Of a DNA stretch of 8,618 nt, positions 1-7,300 are shown one piece after another. The position numbers were made by a program, and so were the translations under genes. Within the stretch, counting starts at the first letter, position 1. Every line of letters starts with the position of its first letter. The notes under the pieces are model-generated. The model made no database searches and was not told where the DNA came from. It was given only the letters and a program-made list of their open reading frames with translations. Source of the stretch: CBDVBZ01 sp965372355 (GTDB taxonomy: Bacteria; Krumholzibacteriota; Krumholzibacteriia; WVZY01). The stretch covers positions 1-8,618 of the forward strand of contig CBDVBZ010000141.1 in the NCBI GenBank assembly GCA_965372355.1. The letters are read 5' to 3'.

Positions 1-649
1 CCCGGTCTTGATCCTCACGCGCAGGTTCGGTTCGGGTTTCAGGCATCAGCTTTGTATCAGCAGGCCGCGACTGCCAACTGTCGTACAGGTCGTTGTAGCG
101 ACGGTGATCATGGTCGTCGTCGTCGACCATATCTACATCATCTCCCAGCGGTTCATGCCGGAAAGCGACGCCTATGTGGAAGGATTGAAGTCTCTCAGGC
201 CGGATAGCCTGTGGACGGCGATCGTCACCTTTACGGGGCTTTGCCTCGTCGTGCCACTGGCGGAAGAGGTGATTTTTCGCGGGTTTATTCAGCGTGTGTT
301 CGCCCGCAATATGAACGGCATTATCGCCTTCCTTGTCGCCGGCGTGTTCTTTGGTGCGATTCATCTGAGCCCACACCTATTGCTCAGCATGTCGTGTTTT
401 GGTGTTTTTCTCGGCTTTATCTTCTACGCAACCAACAATCTTACCTACACGGTACTCTCTCATGCGGTCCTGAACACGGTTGCGTTTCTGCAGTTGACAC
501 TCGATACAAGCACTGACTTCAGCACAGCGCCGTTCTACATACAGGATTGGTGGTACCTTCCCATCGCCATGGGCATTGTCGTGATTCTGATGAGGGAAAT
601 AAAAAGGGCGCAACGCCAGAGGCGTCCGCACCCTTCTAAGAACACTTGA
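1..649 (+). CDS. CPBP family intramembrane metalloprotease (5' end off the window)
   Basis: This is a membrane protein of the CPBP/CAAX-protease (Abi) family, whose members are intramembrane metalloproteases related to eukaryotic Rce1. Numbering from the TTG at position 8, three signature motifs are visible: EEVIFR (E86, E87, R91), FxxxH ending at H119 within FFGAIHLSPH, and HxxxN (H152, N156) within SHAVLN. Together these supply the expected catalytic glutamates and metal-binding histidines, so the enzyme looks intact. Hydrophobic segments lie near residues 24-46, 69-84, 104-124, 126-146 and 184-197, and the C-terminus is short and basic. The frame stays open to the left edge (codons CCG GTC precede the TTG), and family members usually have further N-terminal helices, so the true start is probably outside the window. 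The TTG at 8 is possible but unsupported. It converges with the next gene and is not part of the large operon. The substrate is unknown; prenyl-protein processing should not be assumed for a bacterial member. Confidence 0.9.
   Translation, partial: PVLILTRRFGSGFRHQLCISRPRLPTVVQVVVATVIMVVVVDHIYIISQRFMPESDAYVEGLKSLRPDSLWTAIVTFTGLCLVVPLAEEVIFRGFIQRVFARNMNGIIAFLVAGVFFGAIHLSPHLLLSMSCFGVFLGFIFYATNNLTYTVLSHAVLNTVAFLQLTLDTSTDFSTAPFYIQDWWYLPIAMGIVVILMREIKRAQRQRRPHPSKNT
599..635 (-). terminator. Intrinsic terminator for the minus-strand transcript, inside the CPBP gene
   Basis: Read on the minus strand, an imperfect stem is formed by AAGGGTGC, then a GG bulge, then ACGCC, the loop TCT, and the returning arm GGCGT, T, GCGCCCTT. 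It includes one possible U-G wobble. It is followed directly by a T-rich run (TTTTTATTT, which overlaps the end of the arm). The hairpin starts 34 bases past the stop codon of the zinc-ribbon gene, the normal place for its terminator. On the plus strand the hairpin is followed only by CT-rich sequence, so it should work mainly for minus-strand transcription. It lies within the last codons of the CPBP gene. Confidence 0.75.
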
Positions 650-668
650 CGATTTCGAGACAGAACGA

Positions 669-860
669 CTACTTCACCGACGTACTGATATCTCTTCCGA
701 GACTGATCTCTCCGTTGTCGATTCGAATATTGAAACCACATTCCGGGTTGTTACATACCCATGCCTTGTACTGGATCGTCGCGCCGTCACGGCCATAATC
801 CGACAACGGCAGCAAGACCCCATTCCGGCATTTTAGACAGCTCGTAAAGTCCTTATCCAT
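669..860 (-). CDS. Small zinc-ribbon protein of unknown function
   Basis: This is a 63-residue soluble protein with two cysteine pairs: CLKC (C8, C11) and CNNPEC (C36, C41). They are separated by 24 residues rich in beta-forming amino acids, which is the pattern of a zinc ribbon. No signal peptide or membrane segment is present, so it should be cytoplasmic. The start is well supported: GGAGG (866-870) lies five bases upstream of the ATG, and translation ends with the stop at 669-671. It has its own promoter candidate, a leader of about 130 bases and a terminator, so it looks like an independent transcription unit. It resembles short conserved hypothetical proteins with 'PLSDYG ... KAWVC ... 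CGFNI' stretches that I recall from several phyla, but I know of no tested function. The ribbon could bind nucleic acid or a protein. Metal binding is inferred from cysteine spacing only. Confidence 0.82.
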   Translation of the reverse strand: MDKDFTSCLKCRNGVLLPLSDYGRDGATIQYKAWVCNNPECGFNIRIDNGEISLGRDISTSVK

Positions 861-865
861 GTTTT

Positions 866-888
866 CCTCCGAGCCATTAGCGGCTCGG
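866..888 (-). promoter_or_regulatory. Leader hairpin overlapping the Shine-Dalgarno of the zinc-ribbon gene
   Basis: On the minus strand, CCGAGCC (888-882) and GGCTCGG (875-869) form a perfect 7-bp GC-rich stem with the 6-base loop GCTAAT. The last two G of the stem are the first two bases of the GGAGG ribosome binding site (870-866). Folding of this element would therefore partly hide the binding site. It could instead be a 5' stabilising hairpin. The inverted repeat is directly visible; the regulatory role is inference. Confidence 0.5.
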
Positions 889-903
889 GTTCTTCACCTC
901 CAT
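877..903 (-). other. Possible eight-codon leader ORF (MEVKNPSR)
   Basis: An ATG at 903-901 opens a short frame reading MEVKNPSR and ends at TAA (879-877), exactly in the loop of the hairpin that overlaps the downstream ribosome binding site. A ribosome translating it would disrupt the hairpin stem, which could couple leader translation to expression of the zinc-ribbon protein. No clear ribosome binding site precedes it, and a frame this short can arise by chance, so it is a weak candidate. Confidence 0.2.
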
Positions 904-995
904 CACATCACAGGCCAGCGTGTCATAACGATTCGTTCCCTGCAACCTCGGGCATCGTCCACCATGAGTCGCAATAGGCACAACGAGCAGAGCTA

Positions 996-1025
996 ATTAT
1001 TCGCCAAACGCCGATTAGGTGTCAA
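996..1025 (-). promoter_or_regulatory. Sigma-70-type promoter for the zinc-ribbon gene
   Basis: On the minus strand there is a perfect -35 box TTGACA (1025-1020), an 18-base spacer, and the -10 box AATAAT (1001-996), which matches TATAAT at five of six positions. Transcription would begin near 988-990 and give a leader of about 130 bases before the ATG at 860. If the host is a member of the Bacteroidota that uses the divergent -33/-7 promoter type, this match would mean less. Confidence 0.55.
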
Positions 1026-1131
1026 GGGTTTTGGTGAAGGACGGTCGCGAGGCTCTTCCTCGGGATTGCGCAGCGCTCTAATAAGGCCATCAGCGGGAGT
1101 GAGTCATGAAGTGGGGGCGTTCACCGTACCC

Positions 1132-2412
1132 CTACGTCTTCATCTTCTTCTTCTTCGCTGCCGGGAAGAGAACATTGTTGAGGATGAGGCGGTAGCCGGG
1201 TGAGTTGACATGAAGCGCCAGCTCGGTGGGTAGATCGCCGACGGCATGCTGATAGTCCTCCGGGTCGTGGCCGCCGAGAAACGTGAACGTGCCCATACCG
1301 AGATTTCCGTGGAGATACTTGACCTCGGTGTGCGCGGAGTCCTCACCCAGTATGACGACGCTTCGTTTGATCAGCGCTTTCTTGAACCCCGTTGTCTGTC
1401 CGAGAAACCCCTTCACCACATTGACGTGGTTTTGCACAAGCATCGTCGGAACCGGATCATGCTTTGCAGAGAACTCAAATAGCGCGAAATAGTCTACGTC
1501 ACTGCCGCGAGCCTTCGCGTAATCACTCGTATCAATATTGGAAAACTCGTAGACCAGGGGATTTGTAATCAAGCGAAACCCCTGAAAGGCAAAACAGCGA
1601 TCGTAGTCCAGACGATCCTGGAAACCTGGCGTGACGCCGGTGTGGTCGTATTGCTTGGACACGATGTCGAGGCCATGAGCGGACAATGCGATATCAACGG
1701 TGTCGCATGCCGAGCACATCGCAAAGAGAAAACCGCCTGCCAACACATACTCACGGATCCTGTCAGCGACCGCTTTCTTCGATTGCGGCACGCTGTCGAA
1801 CCCCAACGATTTCGCCAGCTTTTCAGACTGGAGTTGCTGGACCCGGTACCATTCCGCGTGCCGGTACGATCCATAAAACTTGCCGTATTGACCCGTGAAA
1901 TCCTCATGGTGGAGATGCAGCCAGTCGTACTCGGTCAGCGCGCCGGCCAGAACCTCCGCATCGAAAACCTTCTCGAACGGGATATCGGCGTACGTCAGCG
2001 CCAGCGTAACCGCATCATCCCATGGCTGCATATTTGGTGGTGTATACACCGCGATGCGAGGCGCCTTCTCCAGGATGACCAGCTCCATGTTCTCTCTCTC
2101 GATCTGGCTGTAGATCGTTGCGATATCCGCACCGCTTACTTCGTCGAATGACACGTTCTTCAGCCGGGCCTCGAGGACAAGGCTCCTCGCCGACGGAATG
2201 ATGAAGCTGCCCCCTTTATAATTGAGAAGCCAGTGAACGGCGTGCCCCTTCTGCAGGGCGTGAAACGCAAGGCCGTAGGCCTTCAGATGGTTGGTCTGCG
2301 TGAGATCCATCGGGACGAGAATCGATGCTGACTGCGCACGGCTGGTGACAGGCACCGCCAGGAGGATGGTGACGAGCAGGAGCAGAGGAAATGTTCGGAC
2401 GAGTCGGTGCAT
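1132..2412 (-). CDS. Exported protein of the family mislabelled 'asparagine synthetase B'
   Basis: This 426-residue protein starts with a Sec-type signal peptide (basic MHRLVR, hydrophobic core to about residue 22, likely cleavage after SRA near 26). It matches a family I recall from Bacteroidota that carries the name 'asparagine synthetase B'. Landmarks are NHLKAYG (41-47), WLLNYKGGSF (61-70), HLHHEDFTGQYGKFY (166-180), GGFLFAMCSAC (226-236; C233, C236) and GGHDPEDYQHAVGD (380-393). The end is VLFPAAKKKKMKT. True AsnB begins with a catalytic Cys2 (MCGI) and has an ATP-binding SGGxDS motif; neither is present, and export to the envelope would make ATP-dependent asparagine synthesis implausible. 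The strand-turn at GGFLFAMC suggests a ThuA/class I amidotransferase-like fold, which is inference. GGGAG (2420-2424) lies seven bases before the ATG, and the start overlaps the TPR gene's stop by one base (TAATG), so translation is probably coupled. The biochemical function is unknown. Confidence 0.88.
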   Translation of the reverse strand: MHRLVRTFPLLLLVTILLAVPVTSRAQSASILVPMDLTQTNHLKAYGLAFHALQKGHAVHWLLNYKGGSFIIPSARSLVLEARLKNVSFDEVSGADIATIYSQIERENMELVILEKAPRIAVYTPPNMQPWDDAVTLALTYADIPFEKVFDAEVLAGALTEYDWLHLHHEDFTGQYGKFYGSYRHAEWYRVQQLQSEKLAKSLGFDSVPQSKKAVADRIREYVLAGGFLFAMCSACDTVDIALSAHGLDIVSKQYDHTGVTPGFQDRLDYDRCFAFQGFRLITNPLVYEFSNIDTSDYAKARGSDVDYFALFEFSAKHDPVPTMLVQNHVNVVKGFLGQTTGFKKALIKRSVVILGEDSAHTEVKYLHGNLGMGTFTFLGGHDPEDYQHAVGDLPTELALHVNSPGYRLILNNVLFPAAKKKKMKT

Positions 2413-4310
2413 TACTGTTCTCCCATGAGTTCTCTGATTCGTGTGACATCTTCCCGAACTTCATCCAGAAATATGTAGTACGGGTGTGTGAGAAGAATCT
2501 CCTCGTATGTCTCGAGTGCCAAATCCATGTTGCCGTAGCCGTTTTCGTATACCTGCCCGATCTTCCGGTTGACATCGGCCACCCGGCCATCATCCGGGTA
2601 ATCGGAGAGAAACGTCTCAAAGGCCTTTATCGCCTCGTCATGCCTCGCCTGCGCCTCGTATAGCTCCCCGAGCCTGATCAGCGCTCGGGCACGCAGCGGC
2701 GTATCTTTGACGCTTCCCGTGATATCCTTCAGCTCTTCTATGACGCGAGTCGTGTCGTCGGCCAGCTCCGCGTGAAGCGCCCGCGCGTAGCTGTTGAGAA
2801 CCCGCTGATCTCCTTGCAGTCCCTCCTCGATAATCCACGCGAGCTCAATGGCGTCGTTGGTGAACTTCGATGAAGGGTTCTTCTTGGCCAGACTCGTTAG
2901 GGTATCACGCGCCGTTTCGTATTGCCTGACAAAGACGAGCATCAGCGCGCTATAAAGGACACCCGTTTCCCGCAGCTCCTCGGTCTCCGAGGTAGCAAGA
3001 TAATTGAAATGCTGCTGTGCCTCGTCATACTCCTCCGTGATCAGAAAGATCCTTCCCAGCCTCTCTGCAAAAAGGGTTCTGTAGAATCGTGAGTTGACCA
3101 TTCCGTCGCGATAGATCTCGAGCGCTTCCCTTGGCTTTTTCTGGACGTGAAACACGAGATCTCCCTTCCGCAAGTATGCTTGTTCGGCATACTCCGTCCC
3201 CGGGAAGGACGCGATCAGCCAGTCCAGCGCATCCAGCGCACGAGTCACGGCTGCATCCAGGTCGACGTCCGGCTGCACCTTGACCCGGCCGGATGCCAGG
3301 TCGACGAGGAGTTCGATCAGCATGAGCTTTGCGTTGGGTACCTGTGGCGCATCGGGGTGAGCATCGAGAAAAGCCTCCAGTGCCCTCAGACTCAAGTCAA
3401 AGTACCCGGCTTTGCTCGCAGCCTTTTGCCGTCTATATTCGTTGACCCCAAGCTCGGCAAGGCGGAACAGGACCACGCCGTTCGTGTTGGTCGTCTCGTC
3501 GGCCTGAATTGCCATGTCGAGGGCGCTTTCCAGCATACCGCGATCGAGATACATCGTTGCGAGGATTTCCATTACAGGACCGCGGTGCGGCGCCTTTCGG
3601 CTCACATCCTTCTCCAACACCTCTATCAATTCATCCTGGTCGACGGCTTTGTCTCGCAACAGACTGGCAATGCGTGACGTGACGTGACGGTGTTGCTTCG
3701 GCGTCGTTTCGATGATATGCAGGTACTCGATGAGCGCTTGCTTGTGGTTGCCCATCGACCGTTGCAAATAGGCGATATCGAGTGTGAGGATGTAGTTGTC
3801 CTTGTTCTTTGTACGGCCTTCCTCGTAGTAACGGAGTGCGAGATCGACGTAGCCGTTGCGACTGAGAGTGGACGCAATGATGCGATACGTATTCACCCCG
3901 TGCTGGGTCCGCTCGAGCAAATCGTTATAGGCTGCATCCGCGCCCTTCGTATCGTCGTCCTGTATATACATCAACCCCAGCGCCGCCCCCGCCTGAAGAT
4001 GCATGGGGTGATGCTTGAGACACGCCTGATAGGCTTGCCGGGCCGCCTCCGTATTGCCGGTGACCCGGTGGACCTGGCCGAGAAGTACCAGGACCTGCGA
4101 GTTCGTGGGATACTCCTCGCTCAGCGCCTCCAGCATCTTGATCGCCCGCTCCGGGTCGTCACGTACCAGCGGACGGATGACTCTCAACGCCGACGCCAGG
4201 TCGCGCTGCACATCCCGCTGAACACGGTCCGAGGTCTGCCCGTACGCGCCCGCGGCTTGAAAGGCCACGAACAGACAAAGCATGATCAAAAGGCGTTTTC
4301 TGACACTCAT
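2412..4310 (-). CDS. Exported tetratricopeptide-repeat protein
   Basis: This is a 632-residue protein with an N-terminal signal peptide (MSVRKRLLIM, hydrophobic to about residue 20, likely cleavage near GAYG|Q at 24). The rest is an alpha-helical repeat array. Recognisable TPR units lie near residues 71-104, 105-138, 139-172, 173-205, 371-405, 408-440, 447-480, 540-573 and 577-610, with typical LG...A...Y...P spacing; the clearest is ALIRLGELYEAQARHDEAI (543-561). The stretch 206-370 is helical but more divergent. No catalytic motif is seen, so it is likely a periplasmic or envelope-exposed scaffold that binds partner proteins, plausibly the products encoded on either side. Its ATG lies two bases after the TAG of the DUF4175 gene and has only a weak ribosome binding site, which suggests translation by reinitiation or coupling. 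Its stop TAA overlaps the next start. The C-terminal repeats recall CpoB/BamD-like TPR proteins, but the length and operon do not match those genes. Confidence 0.9.
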   Translation of the reverse strand: MSVRKRLLIMLCLFVAFQAAGAYGQTSDRVQRDVQRDLASALRVIRPLVRDDPERAIKMLEALSEEYPTNSQVLVLLGQVHRVTGNTEAARQAYQACLKHHPMHLQAGAALGLMYIQDDDTKGADAAYNDLLERTQHGVNTYRIIASTLSRNGYVDLALRYYEEGRTKNKDNYILTLDIAYLQRSMGNHKQALIEYLHIIETTPKQHRHVTSRIASLLRDKAVDQDELIEVLEKDVSRKAPHRGPVMEILATMYLDRGMLESALDMAIQADETTNTNGVVLFRLAELGVNEYRRQKAASKAGYFDLSLRALEAFLDAHPDAPQVPNAKLMLIELLVDLASGRVKVQPDVDLDAAVTRALDALDWLIASFPGTEYAEQAYLRKGDLVFHVQKKPREALEIYRDGMVNSRFYRTLFAERLGRIFLITEEYDEAQQHFNYLATSETEELRETGVLYSALMLVFVRQYETARDTLTSLAKKNPSSKFTNDAIELAWIIEEGLQGDQRVLNSYARALHAELADDTTRVIEELKDITGSVKDTPLRARALIRLGELYEAQARHDEAIKAFETFLSDYPDDGRVADVNRKIGQVYENGYGNMDLALETYEEILLTHPYYIFLDEVREDVTRIRELMGEQ

Positions 4311-4312
4311 GT

Positions 4313-7300
4313 CTACTCGTCATCCGCCGCCATGGGAACCTCTTCGGCCAGCGCCCGGAAGTAGAGCCTGATGAGATCCTCGAACTCGCCGGGCGCCTTC
4401 AAGGACATCGCCCGCCGGATCTCGTCTCGAAGAAGCTGTGACGCCGGTTTGGAAGTTTCTTTACCCTTGGCACCGGAGAAGACGTCTTCGCCGGTTTCGC
4501 TGAGCCTTCTCTTCTCATAGTCCCTCGAATGTACGGATCGGTTGGCGTCGAGCAAACGGCTCAGGATGCGCTCCTCGTTGCGGATGGTTTGATCGTCGAT
4601 CACACCGCTGTCGAGATCACGGATAACCTCGTCCATTTCTTCCGCCATTTTCTCCATCCGCCCGAGGATCCGCTTGTTGTCCTTGAGATCATCTTCCATC
4701 TGCTCCACCATTTCCCGGAGCGATCGCTGCTGTCCCGCAAGGCGCTTGATGCCTGCCTGCCGCTCCTGCAGCAGCTTCTCCTGTCCGGCCCGCATCTCGA
4801 GCAGCGCCTGCGACCCTTGCAGGATCTGTTGCTGCTGCTTGAGCATCTCCTGTAGCGCGCTCATCTGCTGCATCGAACCCCCACCACCACCCGACGTGCA
4901 GCTCTCCGCGGCTGTCAGCAACTCGATCGTCGCCTCGTTGAGACTCGTCACCGCCTGGGAGGCACTGGCCGCTCCCAGGAACGCCTTGTTCTGTTCGAGA
5001 TAAAGCGTCGTGCTGCGCATACCGTCTATGGACCGTCCGAGAGCCCGGAGGAGCGCGTCGGACACGGACAACGACTGTCTCGCGATCTGATGGAGCTCAT
5101 TGGCTATTTGTTCGACCGCCCTGGTATACGTCTGCTGATCCTTGGCCATGGCGCGCACGCTCGATACCTGATCGGTGGCAACCTGGTCTCTCAGCTGGTT
5201 GGTCAACGATTCCTGTTTGAATGACAGCTCGAGCGTGCTCTTGGCCAGTCTCTGAAGATTCACGGCGGTCTTCATCTGCGCCGCATTGTTCATCTGTGCC
5301 TGCATGGTCGCCAGCTTGGTAAACAGAGTGATCATATCTCTCATCGCCTGCTGCTGACAGGCCTGCGCTTGTTGTTTCTGCCCCTGCTGCAGTTTCTGCG
5401 AGGCTTTCTTCATCTCTTTCATCGCGCCACTCTCGGAGAACTCCTCCGACATCTTCTCCATCTGCTCCGCCATATCCTGCGATTCCGAGTTCTCCGCCAT
5501 CTCCTGCAGCTTCTCCGACAGCTCCTTTGCCTTCTCGGACAGCTCGTCCTGCTGATCGGCGAGCTCGTTCATCTTGTCGCTGTCACCCTCGTCCGCCGCC
5601 TCCGTCTCTTCGTTGAGCGCTTCCTGCTCATTCATCAAGTCCTTGGCCTCGCGCACCGCCTCTTCGAGTGCCTGTTCCTGCTGGATCTGTTTCAAAAGAC
5701 TTTCGGTGCGCTCGAGGGTCTCCAGCAACTCTTGCGAGGACACGTTGAGTTTCTCGAGCGCCTTCTGGATCTCGCCGGGATCGAGTTTCTCCATGGCCTC
5801 CCGGAGTTCGTCGATATACCTGTTCAGCGCCTCGTCATTGATTTCCTCGATGAGACGTTTGATCTCCTCGAGCTTCTCGCCGATTTGCTGTGATGTCATC
5901 TGGTTGTCCGAGAGCGACTGGAGCGTTTCTTCCAGCGACTGCTCGATCTCACCGAGCTTTTCCTCGATCTGCTCCTGCGACGCGATAGCTTTGTCGACTT
6001 CTTTCTGATGCGCCCAGTCCATGTTTTCCGTTTTTTTGAACTCGCGTGTCAGCTTTTCGAGGCGTTCCTTTAGCGCCTTGCTCTCTGCCACCGTTTGTCC
6101 GAGGAGATCCGTGCGCCGGCTTTCCTCCTCTTTTATGTTCTCATAGAGCTCCGCCATGGTGGGCACGGCGATATGAAAGATCGGGCTTCTGGCAATCCCC
6201 GGTCCGGTGACCACGTTATTGTCTGCGACCTCGACGAAATACTCGACATAGTTGCCGGGAAAAAGCGGCACATCACTCAAATCCCACTCGAACGACACCG
6301 CGATTTCCCGGCGGCCAGACTCCGCGCCTAATTCGACGGAACCTGTGCGGAATGCTCCCCCGCCGTTTTTGCGATAGAAGATGCTCGCCTTCGCCACGCC
6401 GTAATCATCCGAGGCGATGAATCCCACATCGACAACAAGGCTCCTGGGAAGCGTCGCGTCCGCGCCCGGCTTCAGCACATCCACCACCGGCGGGTTGTCC
6501 CTGTAAACATCTATCGAGTAAACCAGTGGTTCGTCCGTCTTGTGGCCGGCGTCGTCTTCGAGAAAAATGCTGTACGAGCCGTCCTCCAGGGCGACAAAGT
6601 CGAACTCCATGCCCTTTTGCGAAAACCGGGCGGGTTGTCTGTCTCCCGATCCGAACCGCACCCATGCACCGGTGAGGACGTTGTTGGTCACGGCGCTGAC
6701 GGACACTTTCGTGCCCTCGAGCGCCTGAATGTTGCCACCGTTGTCCTCGAGCGTATCGGCGGGCTCGCCGGTGTACTTCGGTGGCATCAACACGACGTTG
6801 AGTGCGGTAACCATCGGATTGTGAACGACATCGATGTGATATTTGGGGCTTCGGACATCGCCGGCCTGGAAGAAGTACGTCACCGAGCTTCGGATGTTGT
6901 GAAACGTATACGTATATGCCGTTAGCAAAGCGCCATCCGGTCGGGTCTCGTCGATTTCCGCCGTCGGCTCCGTCTTCCAAAAATTCTCTGACAGATTGTA
7001 CGAGAGCGTGACCGGTTGCTCGCTCTCACCAAAATCGAACGCGCGCACTTCCACATCGCTTCCGGCGAGAACAGTCACATCGCCGGGTGATCCAAAGAGG
7101 TTTGCGGCGTGCGCCTCGGCGGACACGCTCTCCGGGGCAACAAGGATGCTGCTGGCCCTGAAAAGAGCCCCCGGGGAGACAAGCGCAAGCACGGCCAGAA
7201 CGGCGAGAACGAGATATGTCGTCGGCACGAGGATGAGCTGTCGCGGTTCGAGAAAAAGGAAGCGTACCTTGAGCCCGGCGACCGACTGGACGGCCTGCCG

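Larger units (their letters stand above)
861..1131. other. Intergenic region between the operon end and the zinc-ribbon gene
   Basis: These 271 bases hold no convincing protein gene. They contain the promoter candidate for the zinc-ribbon gene (996-1025) and its leader with the hairpin at 869-888. A near-palindrome AACGATTCGTT lies at 927-937, and a short CGAGG/CCTCG inverted repeat at 1048-1062 has no T-run after it on either strand. No convincing terminator was found just downstream of the operon's last gene. Confidence 0.6.

Noticed and set aside
1048..1062. CGAGG/CCTCG inverted repeat as operon terminator
   Set aside because: The stem is only 5 bp and no T-run follows on either strand.
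1642..2151. 169-codon plus-strand frame
   Set aside because: It is antisense to a well-supported exported protein; composition is arginine-rich and no family is recognisable.
1132..2412. True asparagine synthetase (asnB)
   Set aside because: It has a signal peptide, no Cys2 glutaminase start and no SGGxDS ATP site, and it is too short.
3147..3677. 176-codon plus-strand frame
   Set aside because: It lies wholly antisense to the TPR gene and has no recognisable motif or start signal.
3684..4364. 226-codon plus-strand frame
   Set aside because: It is antisense to the TPR gene, with arginine-rich composition typical of a mirrored frame, no domain and no ribosome binding site.
4855..4905. Possible frameshift or slippage at the Gly5 and Gln-rich codons of the DUF4175 gene
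   Set aside because: The frame continues unbroken to a plausible conserved C-terminus, and no slippery heptamer with a downstream structure is apparent.
5369..6008. Plus-strand leucine-rich and serine-rich frames resembling low-complexity proteins
   Set aside because: They are antisense translations of the E/K/Q-rich coiled coil of the DUF4175 gene; the bias is a mirror of GAG/CAG/AAG codons.
6405..6980. 191-codon minus-strand frame within the DUF4175 gene
   Set aside because: It is a shifted frame of the same strand, glycine- and arginine-rich, lying inside a long gene that reads through without a break.
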